Source: Gracilibacillus kekensis (GTDB lineage Bacteria; Bacillota; Bacilli; Bacillales; Amphibacillaceae). Taken from it: a stretch of DNA of 64,000 nt. The notes below the pieces were generated by a model. It searched no databases, was not told the DNA's origin, and saw nothing but the letters and a program-made list of their open reading frames with translations. The stretch is from the NCBI RefSeq assembly GCF_900143085.1, contig NZ_FRCZ01000001.1, forward strand, positions 868,001 through 932,000. Reading direction: 5' to 3'. Position numbers and translations under genes: made by a program. Every line of letters begins with the position of its first letter. Position 1 is the stretch's first letter. Positions 46,178 to 54,214 of the stretch are shown here, in pieces.

Positions 46178-46498
46178 TCATTTATTGTTACATAGTAAAT
46201 CCTCTCGTAATGGTGTAAACACGTCGAGTAACTGACTATCTTCTAATGCCGTCACTCCATGTTCCGCATTGGAGGGGATATGAAGTGAATCCCCTTTTTC
46301 GATCACGATTTCTTTTCCATCGATATGAAAGGCGAGCTTGCCTGATAAGCAATATGTTAATTGTTCGTGTGGATGGCTATGGCTAGATCCTTTTGCCCCC
46401 TTTTCAAATACTACTTCCATCATCATTACTTGCTTTCCAGGTGCATGGATTTTTCTTTTCACTCCTGGTTCTGCCTGTTCCCATTGATTAACTGCCAT
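46178..46498 (-). CDS. kdgF: KdgF-like cupin, unsaturated uronate linearising enzyme
   Basis: A 106-aa single cupin that fits KdgF, which converts the 4,5-unsaturated uronate to linear 5-keto-4-deoxyuronate. Metal ligands HSHPHEQLTY near 58-65 and the His of NAEHGV; the C-terminal LLDVFTPLREDLL matches the KdgF end. Its placement among GH105, kduI and kduD supports the role strongly. Its ATG overlaps the MFS stop by one base (TAATG). Confidence 0.82.
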   Translation of the reverse strand: MAVNQWEQAEPGVKRKIHAPGKQVMMMEVVFEKGAKGSSHSHPHEQLTYCLSGKLAFHIDGKEIVIEKGDSLHIPSNAEHGVTALEDSQLLDVFTPLREDLLCNNK

Positions 46499-47718
46499 TA
46501 TGATTCCTCCTTCAGTTTCGTAATGATCGGTAGAATAAATTGAATCGACATCGCCAGTACAATCACATACGCCACTGTGTTCGTATCAATTTCATTAGAG
46601 AAGATCATAAAGACGATGATCCCTAATCCTCTTCCGATATTAATTATCGTTTCTCGCAACACGACTGACTCTACACGGAATTCAATTCCTAAGGGAATCC
46701 GATCTAACCACTCGAAATAATAGGCCGCATATGCATTTGCCTGTAACGGTTTAAATACATTTTGGGTCACCATAAAAAGAATGACACTGACAATCGCAAT
46801 TTCCCACGTTAAAAATAATCCAGATGCCAAAAATCCGGTAGCTGCTATCCATAAGTATTTCTTCGTTTGTTGAATATTGGCAAAACGTGAGATAATAAAG
46901 CTTGCGAGTATTGATACTGCTAAAAATAAAGCATTTAAATAACCGACAATACTTTCATTTTCAAAAATGCTATAAATTAAAATCGCTGGTATATACATAA
47001 GAATCCCTTGGGGAAAGCCAATAATAAACCAACCAATTAACGCATTTCGAAACGCTTTATTTCGTTCCACAATTTGCCCGAGATACTTCATATAATAATT
47101 CCGATGACGAATCGATTCCTTTTTAATTTGAAAGCTTCTAAGGGTTGCCACAAAAAACATCAAAAAAGCAATTGAAAAAACGAGTAAATACCCTGCCAAT
47201 CCATTAAAAAGACTAATCATAAATCCAGCTAATGCTGGGGCGATTAAGTTAGTCGATCCCATTACGATCTGATTCCAACCTAAATAACGGTGCCTATTTT
47301 GATTAGATGACACTTCATGGACGATCGTAAAATAAGCGACCCAATATAAGCCCTGAGCAATGCCACGAAGTAATGCGAACAAATAAAAATAGGTAACAAT
47401 CTCTTCTTGCACCATAACAATAAGTAAATAAAACAGCGCTGTCATCAAAATGCCATAGCGGTAAATCGTCGTTCTGCCTTTTTTCTTAGACATTTTTCCA
47501 ATTGAAAAAGTGGTCACTGCTTGAGTTAAAATCGCAATTAAGTTATACAAGCCATTAACCCATAAACTATTCGTCAAGCGCCACAAATATAAGTTCACAA
47601 ATATAATCGATAACGAACCACCGAATTGAAAAATTGCATGATTAATTAAAATATTGACAGCATGGGCTGATAGTCGTTTTTCCTGCTTCTGTTTCATCTG
47701 TTGAATCAAGCGGTACAC
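46498..47718 (-). CDS. MFS transporter of the pectin operon
   Basis: A 406-aa major facilitator with twelve predicted helices and the loop 2-3 motif GKMSKKKGRTTIYRYG near 75. It may import rhamnose, a uronate or disaccharide, or export a by-product; substrate cannot be assigned. The GTG start at 47718 has only a poor AAAGAA site; ATG at residue 8 is an alternative. Lies between the toroid protein and kdgF. Confidence 0.75.
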   Translation of the reverse strand: MYRLIQQMKQKQEKRLSAHAVNILINHAIFQFGGSLSIIFVNLYLWRLTNSLWVNGLYNLIAILTQAVTTFSIGKMSKKKGRTTIYRYGILMTALFYLLIVMVQEEIVTYFYLFALLRGIAQGLYWVAYFTIVHEVSSNQNRHRYLGWNQIVMGSTNLIAPALAGFMISLFNGLAGYLLVFSIAFLMFFVATLRSFQIKKESIRHRNYYMKYLGQIVERNKAFRNALIGWFIIGFPQGILMYIPAILIYSIFENESIVGYLNALFLAVSILASFIISRFANIQQTKKYLWIAATGFLASGLFLTWEIAIVSVILFMVTQNVFKPLQANAYAAYYFEWLDRIPLGIEFRVESVVLRETIINIGRGLGIIVFMIFSNEIDTNTVAYVIVLAMSIQFILPIITKLKEES

Positions 47719-47747
47719 TTCTTTCTGTCAACGTTTTTAGATCACAA

Positions 47748-48845
47748 TCACCATAATTGCCAAAATTGATCACTGCTTATTAATCGATTTGGAGTTATCC
47801 CCCATAACTGATGTATTTGTTGACGAATTAAGGTTGCCTGAGTCGTTGCATTCATATCACCTTCACAAAGACCTAATCCTATTTCAACGGGCTCTGGCAT
47901 ATTCGGATAATAATCATCTGCTTTTACTTGGGCGACATTTGGTGCTTTGGGAGAGTGTTTTAATTCTCTGGAAAATGCCCCATCCTTTCTTTTTAATCGT
48001 TCCATATTTGTAATCGTGATTCTTGTAATCTCTTCTAATTCCTGCTCAGGAATCTCTTTTTGAAGATACGATAATAAATCTATCGGATTACGAATATAGC
48101 ACATATCTACTGCATCTTCGGTTCGCAAACATGCTAAAATGCTTTGATAAATCTTTTCCTGGTTCGGCATCGGTATCTGATATTTCCGGTAAAAGGTGTG
48201 TAATTTAAAAGTGCCGGAAAGTCGGACATATAACGAACCTTTCCCCCATAAACCTGTTTTGGGATCTTGTATTTCTGCTAGTAACCTCGTCATTGCCTGC
48301 ACAAATTTATCTCTCTTATTTTCCTCCATTTGAGCGATGTAAACGGTGGAAGAAGCTAAGAGGTCACAACCACGCCAACTGTTTCGTAAATCAATACTTC
48401 CCCATTTTTCTTGGTAAGCCTCTAATGATTTCGTGTAGGCGGGCGCTTGCTTTACCTCCACCGGCATCTTATATAACGGTTCAGCTCCAAGTCTTTTCAA
48501 AGAATGATAGGCATAATTTAATGCCCGATGGACCATTACTTCGTCTTTTGCCATTTGTGGATTATTATCATAAAAATAACCGGTATGCTCCCCCTGTTTC
48601 GACTGGAAGAACTGAATAACCTTACTTTTAGTTGCAAAGGGCATCCCTTCCAAAAGGTTATACCTCAATAAAATATTGAGCGCCTGTGCTGTCGATTCTA
48701 TATCGGGTGTAAATCGGTCATCACTAACCGAACTCCTTGCATAATAAAACCCACCTGTTACAGGATCAAACTGCTTTTGCAGCCAATAAAACAATCCATG
48801 AAACATACCATCTAATTGTAATTGTTGCTGTTCTCTCCAATTCAT
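47748..48845 (-). CDS. Uncharacterised alpha/alpha-toroid protein in the pectin operon
   Basis: A 365-aa protein I cannot assign to an enzyme. Repeated helix pairs with DPVTGGFYYAR, DIESTAQALNILLRYN, SWRGCDLLASSTVYI and DPKTGLWGKGSLYVRLSGTFKLHTFYRKY suggest a terpenoid-cyclase/prenyltransferase-like toroid, also used by glycan-active barrels. No signal peptide. An AGGAGAGG site precedes the ATG, 27 nt behind the permease. Position implies an intracellular role in rhamnogalacturonan use. Confidence 0.6.
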   Translation of the reverse strand: MNWREQQQLQLDGMFHGLFYWLQKQFDPVTGGFYYARSSVSDDRFTPDIESTAQALNILLRYNLLEGMPFATKSKVIQFFQSKQGEHTGYFYDNNPQMAKDEVMVHRALNYAYHSLKRLGAEPLYKMPVEVKQAPAYTKSLEAYQEKWGSIDLRNSWRGCDLLASSTVYIAQMEENKRDKFVQAMTRLLAEIQDPKTGLWGKGSLYVRLSGTFKLHTFYRKYQIPMPNQEKIYQSILACLRTEDAVDMCYIRNPIDLLSYLQKEIPEQELEEITRITITNMERLKRKDGAFSRELKHSPKAPNVAQVKADDYYPNMPEPVEIGLGLCEGDMNATTQATLIRQQIHQLWGITPNRLISSDQFWQLW

Positions 48846-48872
48846 TGTTGATACTTCCTCTCCTTGACACCA

Positions 48873-49754
48873 TTAACCTTTAACAGATCCTAACAAGGCA
48901 CCCTTCGCAAAGTATTTTTGCAAAAATGGATAGACAAGTAATACAGGTACTGTCGCAACTACAATGGTTGCCATTTTTACCGTTACCTCTGGAGGTGGTA
49001 CATCGGAATAAGCTTCTGCGTCATAGTTCATCCCGCTCGCCAACACAACAATTTGTCTTAGCAATACTTGCACGGGCCATTTATCTGCATCTGCTAAGTA
49101 GAGAATCGCATGCATATACGTGTTCCAATAGGTTACGGCATAAAATAAAGAGATCGTTGCAATCGCTGGTAATGAAATCGGGATAACGATTCGAAATAAA
49201 ATACTGAAATCATTAGCACCATCTATCTTTGCTGATTCTTCCAAACCTGCTGGTAAATTCATAAAGAAACTTCGCAATATAATCATATTAAACGCATTAA
49301 TCGTAACAGGTATGACAAGTGCCCATAACGTATTCAATAAACCGGTTTGCTGAACTACCAAGAAGGTTGGAATCATTCCGCCATTAAACAATAATGTGAA
49401 AACAATCATAAAATTTATCGCACGTCTTCCAACAAGGTCTCTCCTTGATAACCCATACGCGGTTAAGGTAGAGAAAAACATGCTCCATAATGTTCCTCCC
49501 ACCGTTATAATTACTGATACGCCTAAAGCTCTAAATATCGTATCTGTTGAAAAAATATACTCGTAAGCCTTTAATGAAAATTCCGTTGGAAATAATAAAA
49601 ATTTAGTTCTGGCAACTTCTGCACTTGTAGCAAACGAACTACCAACAACATGAATAAATGGTAATATCGTTATCAAAGCTAACAGTGCTAATAAAAAATA
49701 ATTAAAGTAATCAAATACTCTACTACCGGCAGAGATTCTTCGTTGTTTTGCCAT
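48873..49754 (-). CDS. Oligosaccharide ABC permease (LplC/YtcP type)
   Basis: A 293-aa MalG-type permease with six helices, EESAKIDGANDF docking loop near 186 and closing GALLGSVKG. With the LplB-type permease it forms the channel for rhamnogalacturonan oligosaccharides in Bacillus-like systems (YtcQ-YteP-YtcP). A GAGGTG site precedes the ATG. Confidence 0.9.
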   Translation of the reverse strand: MAKQRRISAGSRVFDYFNYFLLALLALITILPFIHVVGSSFATSAEVARTKFLLFPTEFSLKAYEYIFSTDTIFRALGVSVIITVGGTLWSMFFSTLTAYGLSRRDLVGRRAINFMIVFTLLFNGGMIPTFLVVQQTGLLNTLWALVIPVTINAFNMIILRSFFMNLPAGLEESAKIDGANDFSILFRIVIPISLPAIATISLFYAVTYWNTYMHAILYLADADKWPVQVLLRQIVVLASGMNYDAEAYSDVPPPEVTVKMATIVVATVPVLLVYPFLQKYFAKGALLGSVKG

Positions 49755-49783
49755 TTTTTACACCTCGCTTATTGTTGTATTTA

Positions 49784-50746
49784 TTAGTAAATGCCTTCCT
49801 CGTCAAATCTCTTCGCTAGCCAGTTCGCAAATACAACCATTATTAAACCGACTATACCTTTAAAGAAACCGACTGCTGTACTATAACTAAATTGACCTTG
49901 CTGTAAACCGGCCACATAGACATATGTGTCAAAAATTTCCGCCACATTACGGTTAGATGCATTAAGTAATAAATAAACATGCTCGAACCCTAACTCTAAA
50001 ACATCGCCAATTTTTAAAATTAACAAGACAATAATGACGTTTCGAATAGCTGGTATCGTAATATGCCACATTTGTCTGAAACGATTTGCTCCATCCATTC
50101 GTGCTGCTTCATATAATTGAGGATCAACCGCAGTTATCGCTGCTAAGAAAATAATCGTACCCCAACCAGCTTCCCGCCATATTACCTGTAAAATATACAT
50201 TGGCCGAAACCAAGCATCGTTTAGTAAGAAGTTGATTTTTTCAAACCCTAACGAATCCACGATAGCGTTTACAATACCGCCATCAAGGGTTAGCATTACA
50301 TAAGAAATCGAGACAATTACAACCCATGACATAAAGTGTGGAATGTAAATAAGCGTCTGAACACCTCGTTTAAAAAAACTATGTCGTACTTCATTTAACA
50401 TTAACGAAATAATGATCGGTATTGGAAAAAAGATAAATACTTGAAGACCAAATAATACTAAAGTGTTTTTAAAAATCATCCAAAATTCAGAACTTGTAAA
50501 TAACCTTGTGAAATGCTCAAATCCCACCCATTCACTTTCCGATATACCTTTATATGGTTTATAATCTTGAAACGAAATAATTAATCCATACATTGGTAAG
50601 TATTTATAAATTAAAAAGTAAATCAAACCTGGCAGAATCATTAAATAAATCATTTTGTTGCGCTTCACTTTTCTCCATGTTTCTGATCGTTTCATTCTTT
50701 TTACTTGTTTTGATTCTTCTTTTGCGGTAAGTGTAGTTGATTCCAT
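49784..50746 (-). CDS. Oligosaccharide ABC permease (LplB/YteP type)
   Basis: A 320-aa MalF-type permease: long charged N-terminus (residues 1-30), six helices, the LplB-typical IYKYLPMYGLIISFQDYKPYKG, and docking loop YEAARMDGANRF near 215. First gene of the twelve-gene pectin operon; 800 nt upstream (50747-51545) hold the long inverted-arm element and no other gene I can support. Confidence 0.9.
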   Translation of the reverse strand: MESTTLTAKEESKQVKRMKRSETWRKVKRNKMIYLMILPGLIYFLIYKYLPMYGLIISFQDYKPYKGISESEWVGFEHFTRLFTSSEFWMIFKNTLVLFGLQVFIFFPIPIIISLMLNEVRHSFFKRGVQTLIYIPHFMSWVVIVSISYVMLTLDGGIVNAIVDSLGFEKINFLLNDAWFRPMYILQVIWREAGWGTIIFLAAITAVDPQLYEAARMDGANRFRQMWHITIPAIRNVIIVLLILKIGDVLELGFEHVYLLLNASNRNVAEIFDTYVYVAGLQQGQFSYSTAVGFFKGIVGLIMVVFANWLAKRFDEEGIY

Positions 50747-50989
50747 AAGCAGTATCCTTTCTCAAAGTTTTCTTTTCTATTACCTTGGCTTATTCAAATC
50801 GTACGTTAAAAGGATATATAACGTAAATAATCATTATCTTACGAGTTACTTCAATCACTGTTGTACAGGTATTTTCGTGGAAGTATTAGTTCATACAAGC
50901 AACTAACATAACATAATGATCATCTCCCACCTTCATCCTTAATCATCAAACAACCTGCTTAATACAAAGGTTGCTGTAAAGTAAATTTT

Positions 50990-51480
50990 TGCGTTGTAGT
51001 AACTTTGATAGAAAATATGAGTGTAACAACCGCTCCGGCTTGCCCACTTCGCTTTTACCACGGGCTTAAGTCAACATCTGCTCAAGCAAGCTTTCGCAGT
51101 GTATCCTATACCAGGGGGCGCGGCTTCAGCTAATCCCCTAGGAGTCGAAGTGGACGCCTACGCAAAGTATAGTTCTACAACAACGCAAGAGTTTAAATAA
51201 CGACTTCTATCTCATCATGTAGACGAAACAATAAACAATTCTAGAAAGCTCGAATTGATATCTATTACAACCGTTGTAAAATATATTTATAGCGCAGGCC
51301 GCCCACTTTCACTCCTGTGGGAATGTTTTACCTGAAGATCCACTTTTTCATGCGTTCTTTGCTTGAAAAAGTTAGCTGAAGGGAAAACCCCACGGAAAGG
51401 AAAGTGGGCAGCCGGAGCGGATGTTAACCAGTTAAAACAATTTCAAAATTACCACATCATATATTGCGCAGTATCTTCCT
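50990..51480. repeat. Long inverted-arm element, copy 3
   Basis: Inner inverted ends ACAACCGCTCCGGCTTGCCCAC (from about 51027) and GTGGGCAGCCGGAGCGGATGT; outer right end GCGCAGTATCTTCCT. The right arm apical stem is ACTTTTTCATGC (51342-51353) / GCTTGAAAAAGT (51361-51372). The left-arm interior has been replaced by unrelated sequence while its base (CCCACTTCGC / GTCGAAGTGG) is kept. It separates the binding-protein gene from the permeases. Confidence 0.8.
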
Positions 51481-51545
51481 TTACACATCAATTTGATTTA
51501 TATTCTTATGTTTTGTATGCTTTCTTTTCTTTCGTGATATAGAGG

Positions 51546-51575
51546 GGGCTCTTAAAATTTAAATTTTAAGAGCCC
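51546..51575 (-). terminator. Terminator of the pectin binding-protein gene
   Basis: GGGCTCTTAAAATTT and AAATTTTAAGAGCCC form a 30-base perfect palindrome; the innermost A/T bases make the loop. It ends 18 bases past the stop at 51594. Confidence 0.83.
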
Positions 51576-51593
51576 TATTTGTTCTGTACTTAA

Positions 51594-53144
51594 TTAGTTT
51601 GATGCATTGAATTCCTCAATAATTGCATCTCCACCTTCGTTTTTCCATTTCTCGATGGCAGCATCGAAACCTGCTTCATCAATTTGACCTAAAATATATT
51701 GGTACGTTGCATCCGTAATACCTTCTTGTAAGATAGCACCATCATTCACATATGTTTCAGAATATAACGGTACAGTAGGGTCTTCGATTAGGTAGTTTTC
51801 ATTGTCTTTAAATAATTCTTCTGATTTTGCTTTCACTTCGTAGTCGAAGTACCCTTCATATCTACCATTTGTCTCTGGTTCACCAATTTCAAGCGCTTGA
51901 TATGGTTTAACCTCACGATCAAATAATGATTGATCATCAGTTGGTAATGCACGATCTTCTTGAACTTCGTAGTGTTCTCCTTCAATTCCCCAATAAGCAT
52001 AGTTCATTACTTCGGGTGTCATTAGTTGGTCTATAAAGCCTAAAATTTTCATTAAATCTTCTTCCGTTTCAACTGCACTTTTCGGAAACATCATTAAACT
52101 ACCATAACCAGGAATTGCCCAAATACCAAATTCACCATCTGGCCCTTTAATATTATTGTGAACATCAAACTCTACATCCGGATTAATGGCAACAGCGTCA
52201 TTGTTGAGACTTCCTACGTCCCCCATTGATCCTACATACATACCTGCTGTTCCGTTTTTAAAGAATTCTTGCTGGTCGGGTTTACTCGTTACTGGGAAAT
52301 CTTGATTAATATATCCGTTTTCATGCATTTCTCTAAAGAAATCCATGGTCTGTTTATATTCATCAAACATAAATTCCGGTAATAATTGCCCATCTTTTTC
52401 ACCCCAATTATTCGGAGTACCAAACCATGAGGAAACTGTTTTAAATGCTCCATATATTAAATCACTACGATCTGTTACGCCAAATGTATCATCTTCACCA
52501 TTTCCGTCTGGATCATCTTCTGTAAAGGCTCTAGCCATTTCCATGAATTCATCTGTTGTAGTTGGTGCTTCTAACCCTAGATTATCAGCCCAATCCTTAC
52601 GATAAATTAAACCTTGTCTTGATAATGGACGACCTTGATATAATGTATAAAGATTTCCGTTAACTCGCGTATTATCAAGGACATTACTTTTAAGCTTGGA
52701 TAGATTTTCGAACTGATCTAAATATTGACCGACTTCCCAAAATTGTTCATCTTCCATGGCATCACGGAATTGAATAAATGTCGCTTGGTTCTTAAGAAAG
52801 ACTGCCTCAGGTAGTGAATTCGTTGCAAAAGCTGTATTTAAGCGATCTTCATAGTTGTTATCAGGTACCCACTGAATCTCAATGTCAGTGTTTGTTGCTT
52901 CTTCAATTTTTTCTAATACTTTTTCATTAGGAACTTCTGGTGTGTGTAAGTTTGCCATAATCGTGAATGCATATGGCTCTTCTGATTCCTCTGCACCTGA
53001 ATCATCCTCTGCTTCCTCATTAGTGTTTTCTTCTGATGAAGTGTTGTCACTATCATCCTCTGAAGCACTATCACTATTACATGCAACTAATGTAAGCATT
53101 AATAGTAAAAACATGATTCCCATTACCGTTTTCCAATTTCTCAA
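51594..53144 (-). CDS. Oligosaccharide ABC solute-binding lipoprotein (LplA/YtcQ type)
   Basis: A 516-aa lipoprotein of the large LplA type: lipobox LVAC with Cys at residue 22, very acidic Ser/Glu/Asp linker to about 60, then the binding fold (ANLHTPEVPNEKVLEKIEEATNTDIEIQWVP). A GGAGGGTGG site precedes TTG 53144; the frame open to 53201 has no site. Proposed to bind rhamnogalacturonan oligosaccharides for the permeases downstream. A near-cre box lies upstream. Confidence 0.9.
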   Translation of the reverse strand: MRNWKTVMGIMFLLLMLTLVACNSDSASEDDSDNTSSEENTNEEAEDDSGAEESEEPYAFTIMANLHTPEVPNEKVLEKIEEATNTDIEIQWVPDNNYEDRLNTAFATNSLPEAVFLKNQATFIQFRDAMEDEQFWEVGQYLDQFENLSKLKSNVLDNTRVNGNLYTLYQGRPLSRQGLIYRKDWADNLGLEAPTTTDEFMEMARAFTEDDPDGNGEDDTFGVTDRSDLIYGAFKTVSSWFGTPNNWGEKDGQLLPEFMFDEYKQTMDFFREMHENGYINQDFPVTSKPDQQEFFKNGTAGMYVGSMGDVGSLNNDAVAINPDVEFDVHNNIKGPDGEFGIWAIPGYGSLMMFPKSAVETEEDLMKILGFIDQLMTPEVMNYAYWGIEGEHYEVQEDRALPTDDQSLFDREVKPYQALEIGEPETNGRYEGYFDYEVKAKSEELFKDNENYLIEDPTVPLYSETYVNDGAILQEGITDATYQYILGQIDEAGFDAAIEKWKNEGGDAIIEEFNASN

Positions 53145-53254
53145 ATTAACCACCCTCCGAGATTTTATTTGATTTGTACAGCAGTATGTCGTGTACACCA
53201 TTAATAGTAAGGAGTTAAAAATTCTTTGTATATAATCACTTTATCAGAGTTACT

Positions 53255-53268
53255 TGAAAACGCTTACC
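53255..53268. promoter_or_regulatory. cre-like box upstream of the pectin binding protein
   Basis: TGAAAACGCTTACC matches the cre consensus except for its last base (C instead of A). It lies about 110 nt upstream of the TTG start. Confidence 0.55.
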
Positions 53269-53322
53269 TATAAAGCATTAATTTTAATATTTTTTTTAAA
53301 ACAATCATTATTTATTCTAGTT

Positions 53323-53431
53323 AATAATCATCTGCAAAAATGATTATTTTGTTTATCTAAAAAGTAAATATTCCTTTAAATATCTGACCTTCACCCAACT
53401 AATATGATGATTATTTTTTGAAAGCGCTTCA
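53323..53431. promoter_or_regulatory. Candidate regulator sites in the divergent lplA/yesL region
   Basis: AATAATCA (53323-53330) is inverted to TGATTATT (53341-53348), and TGATTATTTT recurs at 53408-53417. A second cre-like sequence, TTGAAAGCGCTTCA, lies at 53418-53431. The repeated TGATTATT could be the site for the YesS-type AraC regulator encoded next door. This is inferred from position only. Confidence 0.35.
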
Positions 53432-53510
53432 TTTTTACTATTTACGGATTGGAAAGAAACGAGTATTCTATATATATTATCATTTATTTTACAGAAATAG
53501 GTGGGGTTGC

Positions 53511-54167
53511 ATGGAGTTAACAGGAATATGGGGCGGTTTTTATCGGATTAGTGTATGGGTTACTCGATTTGCATGGTTAAATATACTATGGATCGTTTTT
53601 ACTTTAATTGGTTTCATCTTGTTTGGGATTATGCCTGCAACGATTGCTATGTTTGCAGTTGTGCGGAAGTGGGTTTTAAAAGAAGTTGATTTCCCTGTTC
53701 ATAAATTGTTTTTTCAGGAATATAAACGTAACTTCTTTCGTTCCAATTTATTCGGTCTCGTACTTTATGTCATCGGGTACATTTTATCCGTGTTTTTGAA
53801 ATATACAGGAATGATGAGTGAAAGTGACTTATATCCTTTGCTTTTTGGCATATTCATATTAGCAAGTGTTTTTTATGTTTTGCTGATCCTTTATATTGGC
53901 CCAGTGTTTGTCCATTATGAACTTGGTTTTTGGCAGTATATTCGTTATGCGGTATCAATAGGAGCGGTTAATTTACATTACTCTATCTGTGCGCTAACTG
54001 TTTTAGCTGGAATGTATTACACTTCCCTAAAATTCCCTGGTATTACACTTTTCTTTAGTTTTAGTGTAAGTGCTTATATCAGTATGTTTGTTATCAATAT
54101 AGGTTTTAATCAGTTATTAAAAAAACAACAAGAACAGATAGAGGAGTCAACCCTTTCAACTTCCTAG
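53511..54167 (+). CDS. DUF624 (YesL-family) membrane protein
   Basis: A 218-aa membrane protein, same family as the 5479 and 59774 genes: ISVWVTRFAWLNILWIVFTLIGFILFGIMPATIAMF. About five hydrophobic segments. The frame opens at 53418, but AGGTGGGG lies four bases before the ATG at 53511. Paired with the YesS-type regulator downstream (47-nt gap) and divergent from the pectin importer. Confidence 0.87.
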   Translation: MELTGIWGGFYRISVWVTRFAWLNILWIVFTLIGFILFGIMPATIAMFAVVRKWVLKEVDFPVHKLFFQEYKRNFFRSNLFGLVLYVIGYILSVFLKYTGMMSESDLYPLLFGIFILASVFYVLLILYIGPVFVHYELGFWQYIRYAVSIGAVNLHYSICALTVLAGMYYTSLKFPGITLFFSFSVSAYISMFVINIGFNQLLKKQQEQIEESTLSTS

Positions 54168-54214
54168 CGCTATACTTAGTTACACAAAATATATCGATAT
54201 GAGGAAGTATACTT

